Shown: in pieces, positions 20,373 through 28,407 of the stretch
Position numbering within the stretch: the stretch's first letter is position 1
How the letters are laid out: each line of letters starts with the position of its first letter
IMG/VR virus record: IMGVR_UViG_3300008110_000086
Span: 1 to 48,420 of that record
Reading direction: 5' to 3' (one strand)
DNA length: 48,420 nucleotides
Source: a virus
Notes under the pieces: model-generated
Seen by the model: only the letters and a program-made list of their open reading frames with translations
What the model was told of the DNA's origin: nothing
Database searches by the model: none
Position numbers and translations under genes: made by a program

Positions 20373-22877
20373 ATAGTCATCATAATCAGGTGATTCAATA
20401 TCTTCTTCGTTGGCATAATCTTGAATTTCAAGATCGTACTTTTGGATATCTGCCGAATTAGGAATCGGAAGTGTTTCTGTGCTGCCAGCTTCTGGAGTTG
20501 GTGCTTCGCCGGTTGGTGAAGGTTCTGTTTCTGGTGGTGTTTCTCCGGGTGGGGACAACATTGGATTTGGTCCTTCTGGTGTCGTCCCAATTTCTTCTGC
20601 ATCTTCTTCGCTTGGAGCGGGAATTCCAACGCCAAGCAAAGCTGGATTTTGAGAAAGAATCTGTAGTTTTGCATCTTCGATTTTTTGCATTTTTGCTCTA
20701 GCCATGATGAGTTTTGCATCTTCATCGGTATAACCCATCCATTTTGTAAGGATGTCATAATCGCCCATGATGGCTGCGCTTTTAAGCCCTGTGGCATTTT
20801 GTATTCTTGCAGTGACTATTTCGGCTCTGCTCAATTCCCTCCATTCTGATGGAGGAGTCATTCTAACCTGCAAATCGTCGTAGGAGTCGAGAGGAAAACC
20901 TCGTAACTTTAAATGTCTATCAGCTACTTCCCACATTGCATCTTCAAATGGAGCTTGCAATCTTTCAATCAATCTAGCCACTCTAATGTCTTGTGCTGAG
21001 AGTGTAATTCTCGTAACAGCTGCATCTTCGACATTGAAGTAATTTTTGGGGAATTGCAATGCTGTAAAGAGTCTGTTCCGAAAGTAAACGGCATCATCTA
21101 TTTCACCTAGATTTTGCGCACCGGGAAGCGTTTCAATTTTGGTATTAGAATTGGGTCTTATTGGCAACCAATAATCTTCATCGACGGCTGGAGCGTGGTA
21201 TCTTTCTTCTACAGAATTTGGACCTTGCATGCCTGCTCTGTTGCTGCTGATTTTTTTCTTTCTGAATTGATCTTTTAATTTTTCCACAAAAGCTTCTGCT
21301 TTGAATGGAGGAAGTTGTCCTACATCGATGTAAAATACACGGCGTTCAGGACTGCGGCTTAATCTGTAAACCAGCATGGCATCTTCCATAAGTCGTAGTT
21401 GGTGTGCTGGACCTCTGGCGGCTTCTACCATGCTTACTCCATATGGGTAGAAAGTTTTTCTATCATCGCCAATTCTGGCGTGTATTATTTGCTCTGGAGA
21501 AAACCTAATTGCAGTAGCCATCATGATATCTTGCTCTGTGGCTTGAGTCACAGGCGCTCTTGTGAGGCTTTGGTAATCTGGTCCTTCCTTACTTTGTTGA
21601 AACTCTACGACCCTTCCTTTAGTGGTTTCAATTCTGTAGATGGATTCTGGCGGGAGTCTTGATATGCGCATGACTCCATTTTTAGGACTATCAAGATCAA
21701 TAATTATTTCATAAAAAAGATCGCCATAAAGCAAAAGGCTTTTGAAATCGGCCCATGCTCTGCGATCAATATTGATCATGGATTTGTGGAAAAACAAGAA
21801 TTCTAATTCTTCACGCACATCATCATTTTTGCATTCTATTGTAAGAATGTGACCTTTGTCATTTTTTTGGCAGTTGTGTACAACTGCGCTGTTTGTGCAG
21901 AAGTTTTGATGATCTTCTACAGAAAGGTCAAAAACCTCCTTTACTGATCCTTCAAGCTTGCTTACAACTCTTCTTCTATCCTTTTTGCGTGAAATTACTC
22001 GCAATTCATCTAGAGTAAAGCCTTCGGCCCGCAATCTGTTTTTAACAGTTTTCCAATCGCAATCTACCATATTGGTGATTTGGTGCATAGTCATGCCGCT
22101 TGCGATGAGTCTTGCGTACTGATTGATTCTATCAAGTTTGATATTCGATTTACCAGTTCTCCATTCGTCTACAAATTGTCTTTCATGCATCCAGCCTTTT
22201 TGGAAAGTAAATATTCTTGGATATTGTTTTGTTGGTATTTTTGTAAGGTACTGACTGGCTGGCAGCCTGTAAAAAGGCATCAATTCATCGTCTTCGTTAA
22301 TTTCGCCAGCTTGCCTCCAGCTACCATCTCTCATAAGAATTCGGTGATCTGTAGTTGTTTCAAGACTTGTGCCATCGTCGAGAACAAGAATTTGGGTTTT
22401 GGCTACTTTTGTCATTCTTGGAGAGTGTGCCCAACCAAGTGTGTAATCTTGTTTTTTAAAATCCCAGCAGTATACAAGAAACTTGTCATTTGCTTGTTTT
22501 TCAGCGAGTTCTTTTATTGGTATCATGCCAAATGGAGTGGCTATGAGGGTGTTTCCTGCCAAACATGATTCGTCGGAGAAAACGTTCAAAGCCATTTCTA
22601 TTTCTGGAATGTTTCTTAGTCTTTCGTATTCTTTGTAACGACTTTGTCTGTTTGTTACTGTTGACAGATCAATGAAGTCATTTGTTTCCCTGAGTCTAAT
22701 TAATCTTGAGTCGGAGTTTGACCAAAAACTGCCATCGGGACTTAGCGATGGTATGGAGTCTGGCTGAATGATGCCTGCGCCAACCACGTCCTTGGTTTGC
22801 AGGGTGCGTGCTAAAGGATCTTTTGTGAAGGCAAAATCAAATGTTTTGAAAAAATCTGCCCAAATAGGTGTTGGCAT
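20367..22877 (-). CDS. 20: Portal protein (gp20-like) interrupted by an intein
   Basis: The precursor is 836 residues; the intein occupies residues 105-335, leaving a mature portal of about 605. Portal parts include YKEYERLRNIPEIEMALNVF before the intein and, after it, FKSLLLYGDLFYEIIID, RLPPESIYRIE, YPYGVSMVEAARGPAHQLRL, ALQFPKNYFN and AVTRITLSAQDIRVARLIER, a typical gp20 set. The C-terminal 130 residues are Pro/Glu/Ser-rich and acidic. Portals form the dodecameric ring at one capsid vertex, used for packaging, ejection and tail joining. A TATAAT box (complement of 22911-22916) lies upstream. The stop is inside a copy of the 19-nt motif. Confidence 0.93.
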   Translation of the reverse strand: MPTPIWADFFKTFDFAFTKDPLARTLQTKDVVGAGIIQPDSIPSLSPDGSFWSNSDSRLIRLRETNDFIDLSTVTNRQSRYKEYERLRNIPEIEMALNVFSDESCLAGNTLIATPFGMIPIKELAEKQANDKFLVYCWDFKKQDYTLGWAHSPRMTKVAKTQILVLDDGTSLETTTDHRILMRDGSWRQAGEINEDDELMPFYRLPASQYLTKIPTKQYPRIFTFQKGWMHERQFVDEWRTGKSNIKLDRINQYARLIASGMTMHQITNMVDCDWKTVKNRLRAEGFTLDELRVISRKKDRRRVVSKLEGSVKEVFDLSVEDHQNFCTNSAVVHNCQKNDKGHILTIECKNDDVREELEFLFFHKSMINIDRRAWADFKSLLLYGDLFYEIIIDLDSPKNGVMRISRLPPESIYRIETTKGRVVEFQQSKEGPDYQSLTRAPVTQATEQDIMMATAIRFSPEQIIHARIGDDRKTFYPYGVSMVEAARGPAHQLRLMEDAMLVYRLSRSPERRVFYIDVGQLPPFKAEAFVEKLKDQFRKKKISSNRAGMQGPNSVEERYHAPAVDEDYWLPIRPNSNTKIETLPGAQNLGEIDDAVYFRNRLFTALQFPKNYFNVEDAAVTRITLSAQDIRVARLIERLQAPFEDAMWEVADRHLKLRGFPLDSYDDLQVRMTPPSEWRELSRAEIVTARIQNATGLKSAAIMGDYDILTKWMGYTDEDAKLIMARAKMQKIEDAKLQILSQNPALLGVGIPAPSEEDAEEIGTTPEGPNPMLSPPGETPPETEPSPTGEAPTPEAGSTETLPIPNSADIQKYDLEIQDYANEEDIESPDYDDYE
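21873..22565 (-). mobile_element. Intein inside the portal gene
   Basis: The 231-residue intein starts at C105 (CLAGNTLIATPFGMIPIKEL, block A). It has block B around ETTTDHRILMRDGSW, with the Thr-x-x-His, and ends with blocks F/G: VKEVFDLSVEDHQNF and VVHN followed by Cys as the first extein residue. All splicing residues are present, so splicing should work. There is no LAGLIDADG core. The insert (about residues 205-305) instead contains a helix-turn-helix-like stretch (MTMHQITNMVDCDWKTVKNR), probably what remains of, or replaces, a homing domain. It sits at a conserved spot of the portal (NVFSDES/CQKND). Confidence 0.92.
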
Positions 22878-22970
22878 GTTGTAGCTTCTTAACCTTTCAT
22901 TCTATGCTCTATTATAGTTAGTGTTTAAAGTGGATAATTTTGCCGCCGATAAAACTAAATTAAGAAAACA

Positions 22971-23540
22971 ATGAAACCATTTTTTGTTTATTCGCATTTG
23001 GGCGCAAATATTGATTTCTGGAATAATTTATTGTCTTCACATCGTAGAATTATGTCAATTTATGACGGCAAATCCAAAAACATGTATATGAATGGTGATC
23101 TTACAGAAAGAATACCAGAACCTAAAAAATGGTTTTTTTCTAAAGCGAAGTGGTTTGATATATTGCTACATAACAAGCAAGTTGGGTATAAAAGCTTCTA
23201 CTCTGATTATCCATCTGTAATAATTTTTTCTTTTCAATCGGGCGTTTTGGATAAAATTAAAGAAGATAATTTGTACGAAAAAAAATATGCCGACAATTAT
23301 TTGCATTTGCGATATGAAAGGTTGCTTTACATTTGCAAGAATTCAATAAAACCTTTGGTATTTGTTGAGGGCTTGTCATCTGTCGAGCATCTGCAAAACA
23401 AAATATGCGACTTTTTATCTTTAAAAAACGAATGTGTTGAAGTAAAAGATGTTTTTATTAAAAATAATTTTGAAGAAAACGAATTTTTCAAGCGACTGCT
23501 TTTGCTTAATGAATCTGGCAAAATATCATTAGCCATTTAA
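22971..23540 (+). CDS. Hypothetical protein, weakly sulfotransferase-like
   Basis: The 189-residue product starts MKPFFVYSHLGANIDFWNNL, where SHLGAN stands in the place of a nucleotide loop. Later it has LRYERLLYICKNSIKPLVF and ICDFLSLKNE, a pattern seen near the C-termini of sulfotransferases (RL..L...plvi-E-L...FL.l). The loop is not canonical, so activity is doubtful. It is divergent from the portal gene (93-base gap) and its end overlaps the convergent gene at 23529. Confidence 0.5.
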   Translation: MKPFFVYSHLGANIDFWNNLLSSHRRIMSIYDGKSKNMYMNGDLTERIPEPKKWFFSKAKWFDILLHNKQVGYKSFYSDYPSVIIFSFQSGVLDKIKEDNLYEKKYADNYLHLRYERLLYICKNSIKPLVFVEGLSSVEHLQNKICDFLSLKNECVEVKDVFIKNNFEENEFFKRLLLLNESGKISLAI

Positions 23541-23855
23541 GATGGAATCAGCGCCTTGTTGTGGCTCGGATTTTGGGGTCTCCAATTTCTTTTGTTCATC
23601 TTGCAACATTTTATCGAGTAGGTGCAAAGCTTTTTGTGCTGATTCTAATGAATTGAATTGCATTTTGTTTTGCATTTCATTTTGATACTGCTGCACATTT
23701 CTTTTATGGCGTTTATTTTGTACTTCATTTATGGCAGAAATGGTTTTCTTGAATGAGGATTTGACATTTTCTAAGGCGAATTGATCTGGCAGCTGCCTGT
23801 AAAGCTCTAGCAGGCTTTTTTTAATGTTATCAAGTTTTTTTTCGTTTGTGTTCAT
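23529..23855 (-). CDS. Small helical protein, 108 aa
   Basis: Highly charged, Lys/Gln/Glu-rich and helical (RHKRNVQQYQNEMQNKMQFN), with a polar tail ending QGADSILNG. Likely a coiled-coil protein. Its start overlaps the end of the 23852 gene (ATGA-like coupling) and it is the last gene of a short minus-strand run after the terminase (24674, 23852, 23529), just upstream of the portal. A head-assembly accessory role is possible by position only. Confidence 0.6.
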   Translation of the reverse strand: MNTNEKKLDNIKKSLLELYRQLPDQFALENVKSSFKKTISAINEVQNKRHKRNVQQYQNEMQNKMQFNSLESAQKALHLLDKMLQDEQKKLETPKSEPQQGADSILNG

Positions 23856-24652
23856 TTTATCTTGGTTATGCTTAGCACTTTGATGTCGCAGCCAGTAAGC
23901 GTCCTTTCGCAGAGTTGGTCGCTAAAGGTTTGATTTCCTCTATAAAGTATTTTAAAGTCACAATTTTCACTTGTAAGGAAACATTTTGCGACTGGTATTG
24001 GTGATTCCTTTAAATTTATAAGATCTCGAACGCAAGTCTTGTAATTATCATCAGATAATTGTTCTTTTTGCAAAAATCTTTTTTTTATATCTTTTGATTT
24101 TTGTCTGTTTTCAAAATATTGTTCAAATTTTTTGTTATCAGATGATATTTCAAGAGTACGTTCTTTTAATTCAGCGTAAAATGTTGTTTCGTCTAAATTT
24201 TTTATGCAAAAAGTGCTTATGGGCTTGGTGGTTTCTTCGATATTTTTTGGAAAAGGTATTATGGTTGCGTTTAATTTTTCTCCGGTATTTTCGCAATATT
24301 CATAAAACAAATATTTTGTTGCATTGGCATAAAGACTTGTTTTGTTGAAAATCATTTCGGCTAGTTTTACATTTGTCTTTGATTTGCCAGCTTCAAAAAT
24401 CATTTCTATTGCCTGATCCGAAAAGCACACTTGGTTTTTAGCTTTTATGAGAGATGCAATATCTTTTGTTTTTTTGTATTCATTTATTGCTTTTTTTGTC
24501 AAAACTGGATTGGATGTGTTTAGCCATTGCATGATATTTGTTTCGTTGTTGTATGCCTTGTAAACCCAATCTTCATTTAAAAGAGAAGAGTACAATGCAT
24601 CCTTGTAATCTTCAAGTTGGACATTGATATTGGGCTTACGAATATAAAACAT
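23852..24652 (-). CDS. Hypothetical protein, 266 aa
   Basis: I do not recognise the family. The start is well supported by GAGGTG 7 bases upstream, 21 bases after the terminase stop. The product is soluble and mostly helical in the first half (ITKKAINEY-like helices, DIASLIKAKNQ), with a beta-rich C-terminal part containing five cysteines in its last 120 residues. Being translated between terminase and portal, it may serve packaging or portal assembly; that is inferred from position. Confidence 0.6.
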   Translation of the reverse strand: MFYIRKPNINVQLEDYKDALYSSLLNEDWVYKAYNNETNIMQWLNTSNPVLTKKAINEYKKTKDIASLIKAKNQVCFSDQAIEMIFEAGKSKTNVKLAEMIFNKTSLYANATKYLFYEYCENTGEKLNATIIPFPKNIEETTKPISTFCIKNLDETTFYAELKERTLEISSDNKKFEQYFENRQKSKDIKKRFLQKEQLSDDNYKTCVRDLINLKESPIPVAKCFLTSENCDFKILYRGNQTFSDQLCERTLTGCDIKVLSITKIK

Positions 24653-24673
24653 ATTTTCACCTCATACTTCCCT

Positions 24674-26500
24674 TTACATGATTAATGCAAAAACCAGCCA
24701 GCCAATTGCCCACCCGAATTCTTTGAGAAGGGCGTTGTTTTTTCTGTACATGTTCATCAACAATTCGTTTTCAAATTCATCTGCCGTTCTTTCTCTCGTT
24801 CTCAACCTATCTAGGATATCTTCTTTTAAACCTTTTCTTAATTCTGTTCGAATATCGGCAGCGCTGTTTGTGCTTCTTCCAGCGCCGTCTGTAACTGCCA
24901 TGCCTAATGGAATATCTCGAATGCTTTGATCTCTAGCATATACTGCGACAGCCATAGACATGATTGCGTCATCATGTTTGCCCTTGGCAGCTTCCGCTTT
25001 CTTGCTTGTGTTGTTGAATTCAAAAGTCTTCATTTCTCTCAATAATCTTCTGCTTTTCATCTTAAGGCTATTATTCATGATTCTGGATTGGAATCCCTGC
25101 AAGAGAATTGGCCTATTGGCAACAGTCACTTTAATGCCCGGTTTAAGAGTTTTGGTATTTCTTGAAGAATAGAAAAGGTTTTCATAGGAGAAATCTAGTT
25201 GTAACATATTTAATACTATACATCCCGGACCCATATCTTCAACTGCTATCAATGCGTTATTGTATAGCAATCCCAATTCGTTTACTATACTTGCTAGATC
25301 GTGTGGAGATATATTGTTGCTGTAAAACTCAGCTACCTGTTCAAATGTTTGCATGTCAATAATTTGAATACAGGAATTATCTCCATTTTGTCCGACACCT
25401 TCGGCGCAATCCACGCCCAAAACGTATTCGTGCCCTTCAACAGGTTCTTTCCATAACCAAAAAGCTCCTCTTTGCACGTCATCAACATCTTCGTCAGCAT
25501 TATCTTTGTTTGCGTATCTGTGAAAAAGTTTTTTCAAAGGATATATGTTTTTGAGTTCTTGATCGAGAGAGGCCAGTTTATCGGATGGAATGTATGTCTC
25601 CCCAGAACCCAAGAACGACCTTAAAACTTCTTGTAAATATCCTCTTTCACCCAGCTGCGCCCTTTGCTCTTTAGCCCAGTCTGGATTGTATTTTTCGTTA
25701 TAATCTGGATGTTCCCAATAGTCTAAATCTATGACATGAAATTTGTTCTCGCCTGCTTTTGCTTTGGTATATGTTTCTTCGTACCAGTTGCCAAGACCAT
25801 TTACCGTAGAAACAAGGACGCAGCTTCCACCTGTGCTTAGCACAGGCCACATAGCTTTCCAGTGTGTTTCCATGTCGGGTATAAACGCTGCTTCGTCAAT
25901 AATAAGAAACGTCACGGACTTACCACGGGCGGCTTCTGGGCTGTAAAACTGTAAAGCTCCACCAGTATCAACAAATTGTTTAAGGTGATCGTTCCATTTA
26001 CCGTCTTTTTTTGGTCTGAGCCATTCGGGCATGTGTTCTACCGCTCTGTCAACCAGCATGCCTGTTCCTACAGCTTCACGATCTGTTTTTGACAGTGTCA
26101 TAATTTGCTGATCTAGTTCAAACATGCATTTGTATAAACCGTATAGCAAAGTAACTGTTGTCAAACCGCCTTGTCTAAATTTTGAAATAATATTAAATCT
26201 AAACTTTTTATACTCTTCGATGCATCTTGCCTGATATTTGAAAAGCAAGAATGGAATCAGGCCTTTCGTAGGATGCAGAATTTTAATATATTTGTGGCAA
26301 AAATATGGAAAGCTTTCTATGCACTTAAGTATTTCTTCCTGCTGTCTATTGACATCGTAGGCAGCTACTTCTGCTGTTGTTTCATCAGGATCAATATCCA
26401 ATTGATGTTCATCAAAGTAGTAGAAATCAGTATCGTAGGTTTTACGATAATACTCTTTGAGTGATTTGTATTTGTCTCGCCAAATTGATGTTTTTTTCAT
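24674..26500 (-). CDS. 17: Terminase large subunit (gp17-like)
   Basis: From ATG at 26500 the product is 608 residues. The ATPase half has a deviant Walker A, SKFRQGGLTT (residues 106-115), in which Leu stands where the usual Lys is (T4: RQLGKTT). It also has Walker B with the catalytic Glu, FLIIDEAA (198-205), and a coupling-type VSTVNG. The nuclease half has LGVDCAEG (D364) and HDDAIMSMAV near the end, as in RNase-H-fold terminases. It pumps DNA into the prohead through the portal and cuts it. Upstream in-frame ATGs exist but extend into the divergent promoter region. The C-terminus is hydrophobic (GWAIGWLVFALIM), which is unusual. Confidence 0.95.
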   Translation of the reverse strand: MKKTSIWRDKYKSLKEYYRKTYDTDFYYFDEHQLDIDPDETTAEVAAYDVNRQQEEILKCIESFPYFCHKYIKILHPTKGLIPFLLFKYQARCIEEYKKFRFNIISKFRQGGLTTVTLLYGLYKCMFELDQQIMTLSKTDREAVGTGMLVDRAVEHMPEWLRPKKDGKWNDHLKQFVDTGGALQFYSPEAARGKSVTFLIIDEAAFIPDMETHWKAMWPVLSTGGSCVLVSTVNGLGNWYEETYTKAKAGENKFHVIDLDYWEHPDYNEKYNPDWAKEQRAQLGERGYLQEVLRSFLGSGETYIPSDKLASLDQELKNIYPLKKLFHRYANKDNADEDVDDVQRGAFWLWKEPVEGHEYVLGVDCAEGVGQNGDNSCIQIIDMQTFEQVAEFYSNNISPHDLASIVNELGLLYNNALIAVEDMGPGCIVLNMLQLDFSYENLFYSSRNTKTLKPGIKVTVANRPILLQGFQSRIMNNSLKMKSRRLLREMKTFEFNNTSKKAEAAKGKHDDAIMSMAVAVYARDQSIRDIPLGMAVTDGAGRSTNSAADIRTELRKGLKEDILDRLRTRERTADEFENELLMNMYRKNNALLKEFGWAIGWLVFALIM

Positions 26501-26548
26501 TTTATAAGTCACACTTGCTAAAATATATATTGTTGAGGGAGTTTCAAA

Positions 26549-27007
26549 ATGATAAAAAATGAAAATTATGTCAAATTTGTACATCTGATGCTTCAGGATT
26601 TGAAAAATGAAAAGAAGCACATGTTGTTTTATTTGACGGCAGCATCAACTGTGAGCGGCTTGCACAGAGAAGAATATAAAGAACTGCTTGAGTCTGAAGC
26701 TCAATCCGAAATGAAACATGTTTTGGAGTTCCAAGACGCAATACTTGGAATGGGCGCAGATTTCATGCAAACTGATGAAGTTAAGGAGTTCAATGACTTC
26801 GAAGTCTTCTATGACCCACGTCAAATCCTTGAATATGCTTTGAAAATGGAAGAAGAAGTTGTGTTTAATTATGCTCAGAGAATTGCAAATGATTTAGGGC
26901 TTTTGGACGAACCTGAAAAACGTTGGATGGAAATATTTTATGAAGACCAACTAGAAAAAAGCAGAAAAGATGTAGATAACCTTAAAATGATTCTGCGACA
27001 GGCATAA
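26549..27007 (+). CDS. Ferritin-like four-helix protein
   Basis: The 152-residue product reads as a four-helix bundle with diiron-type ligands: Glu in LKNEKKHML (E21), SEMKH (E54, H57), KMEEEVV (E101-103) and YEDQLEKS (E132, E136). The last helix lacks the usual His of E-x-x-H. Bacterioferritins and related proteins store iron or detoxify oxidants. In a phage the bundle may also be structural. GAGGGAG lies 8 bases upstream. It is divergent from the terminase (48 bases) and followed by a virion-like gene. Confidence 0.6.
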   Translation: MIKNENYVKFVHLMLQDLKNEKKHMLFYLTAASTVSGLHREEYKELLESEAQSEMKHVLEFQDAILGMGADFMQTDEVKEFNDFEVFYDPRQILEYALKMEEEVVFNYAQRIANDLGLLDEPEKRWMEIFYEDQLEKSRKDVDNLKMILRQA

Positions 27008-27038
27008 ATAAATATTTAGTATAATTTTTGAGGTCAAT

Positions 27039-27863
27039 ATGGCATTCTTTCAAAATGTTTTCGATTTCGAGTTCAGACCAACTTTGTTTGGCGCTGATAG
27101 ACAATATCAGATGTCATTTAGGCTGCCAGCAAATGCTAACAGAAGCGATTATATGTTGAGTGGCTTGGCCGAACCATACAATTTTGCCACATACAATACA
27201 ATCACAATCAATTATGCTATTGACACTAATTTTGTAAATTATTGCCCAATTATTGTTAATGTAGCTGGTGCAACAGCGGCTGCCACAACAGCTACAGAAG
27301 TAGCTACTGCCATGAACAGCAATTCATATTTTTCAGCTATTTTTTCAGCACATGTCTATCCAAGCACTGGTGTTGCAGGTAGTGCAAACAAAGTTTTGAT
27401 AAAAGGTAAGCAATCAAGAGGTATATTCAGAGCTTATATTAGCAACAATGGCGCAGAGAGCGTAATTAGATTTAACAAAAACGCTCCAGTCAGAGAACTG
27501 CCAAGTCTTTACAGCAAATACACCATAGCAAATCGGTTTAATTATCCTAATTTGGGACCAGACAGAATCATTCAATTGAGTCCTGCTGATCCTATGGATG
27601 CCACGATTATCACTGATGCTGGTTTTAATCCATCATCTCCAAAAGCAGATTGGCAACTTTTGCAGGGTGTCAACGATGCATTCTTCTTCTACAAGAGAAC
27701 ATACAGTGGTGGAGTCATTACTCAAGAAATTAAGTATTATGCTGGAGCTTCTGCTGGCGATCTTGCCAAGAAGACATACTACACGTATTCTGGATCCGAT
27801 TTGGTTGGAGTTATGGAAACTCCATACGTTCTGCAATCTGGCGATCTCATTACACCTCCCTGA
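27039..27863 (+). CDS. Virion-like structural protein, 274 aa
   Basis: The product begins MAFFQNVFDFEFR and is rich in beta strands, Ala, Thr, Asn and Gly, with SFRLPANANRSDYM, TITINYAIDTNFVNYC and a Tyr-rich C-terminal third. No Lys/Glu-rich helices are present, so it looks like a capsid, tube or tail-surface subunit rather than an enzyme. GAGGT lies 6 bases upstream. An ATAAATA element, like the T4 late promoter core, lies at 27004-27010. I cannot assign it to a named T4 protein. Confidence 0.65.
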   Translation: MAFFQNVFDFEFRPTLFGADRQYQMSFRLPANANRSDYMLSGLAEPYNFATYNTITINYAIDTNFVNYCPIIVNVAGATAAATTATEVATAMNSNSYFSAIFSAHVYPSTGVAGSANKVLIKGKQSRGIFRAYISNNGAESVIRFNKNAPVRELPSLYSKYTIANRFNYPNLGPDRIIQLSPADPMDATIITDAGFNPSSPKADWQLLQGVNDAFFFYKRTYSGGVITQEIKYYAGASAGDLAKKTYYTYSGSDLVGVMETPYVLQSGDLITPP

Positions 27864-28385
27864 TTAAACGATATCACCCCATTTTGACCGCAATTTTTGC
27901 AATTCATGTTGAGCAAGTTCGGCAACGACTTGCTCTTCTTCTTTTTTGATCTCTTCCATTTTGCGTTTAATTTTTTCTTGGACTTTTTCATAAAGATCAT
28001 CTACTGTTTTTTCCCACATATCATGGGGAACGAACGCCATCAAGGTTCCATGCTCTTCATGATAAACTAGATAACCTTTGCAATACAATTTAATTGTTTG
28101 TTCATAATCGTTTGAAACTATTTCAATATTTCTGCCAGAGGATAAACCGTCATAGCTGTAGCCGATATTGTATGACACCGTACCTTCATCGAGAATTGGT
28201 ATAGTATTTGGGTCTGTTATGTCAAACATTTCGTCGTAGTCTATAGTTTCAGAAAATCCGCTATCTTTGATTATTTCAAATCCCAAATATTTTGCTATTC
28301 TATAAATTTTACCTTCCATTCCCATGTAATTTTTTTGTACTGCTTCGTTTGTTCTTTGTTCTAGAATTCTGGCTTCAATATCCAT
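27864..28385 (-). CDS. Hypothetical protein with C-terminal coiled coil
   Basis: The 173-residue product has a mixed N-terminal domain (IYRIAKYLGFEII, a beta-rich middle with YNIGYSYDGL) and a charged helical tail from about residue 125 (KVQEKIKRKMEEIKKEEEQV). The tail suggests oligomerisation. GGAG lies 7 bases upstream. It converges with 27039 without a gap and diverges from the metalloprotease gene by 22 bases. Confidence 0.6.
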   Translation of the reverse strand: MDIEARILEQRTNEAVQKNYMGMEGKIYRIAKYLGFEIIKDSGFSETIDYDEMFDITDPNTIPILDEGTVSYNIGYSYDGLSSGRNIEIVSNDYEQTIKLYCKGYLVYHEEHGTLMAFVPHDMWEKTVDDLYEKVQEKIKRKMEEIKKEEEQVVAELAQHELQKLRSKWGDIV

Positions 28386-28407
28386 AGATAAACTCCGGGG
28401 GTGTTAT

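Noticed and set aside
21873-22565. Group I intron or frameshift in the portal gene
   Set aside because: The insert is in frame and has all intein splicing blocks.
15030-26500. Prophage in a bacterial chromosome
   Set aside because: No integrase, repressor, host genes or chromosomal flanks are visible; head and accessory genes continue to both edges.
26501-26620. Longer terminase N-terminus
   Set aside because: The extra 40 residues overlap the divergent promoter and ferritin-like start and look like translated AT-rich spacer.
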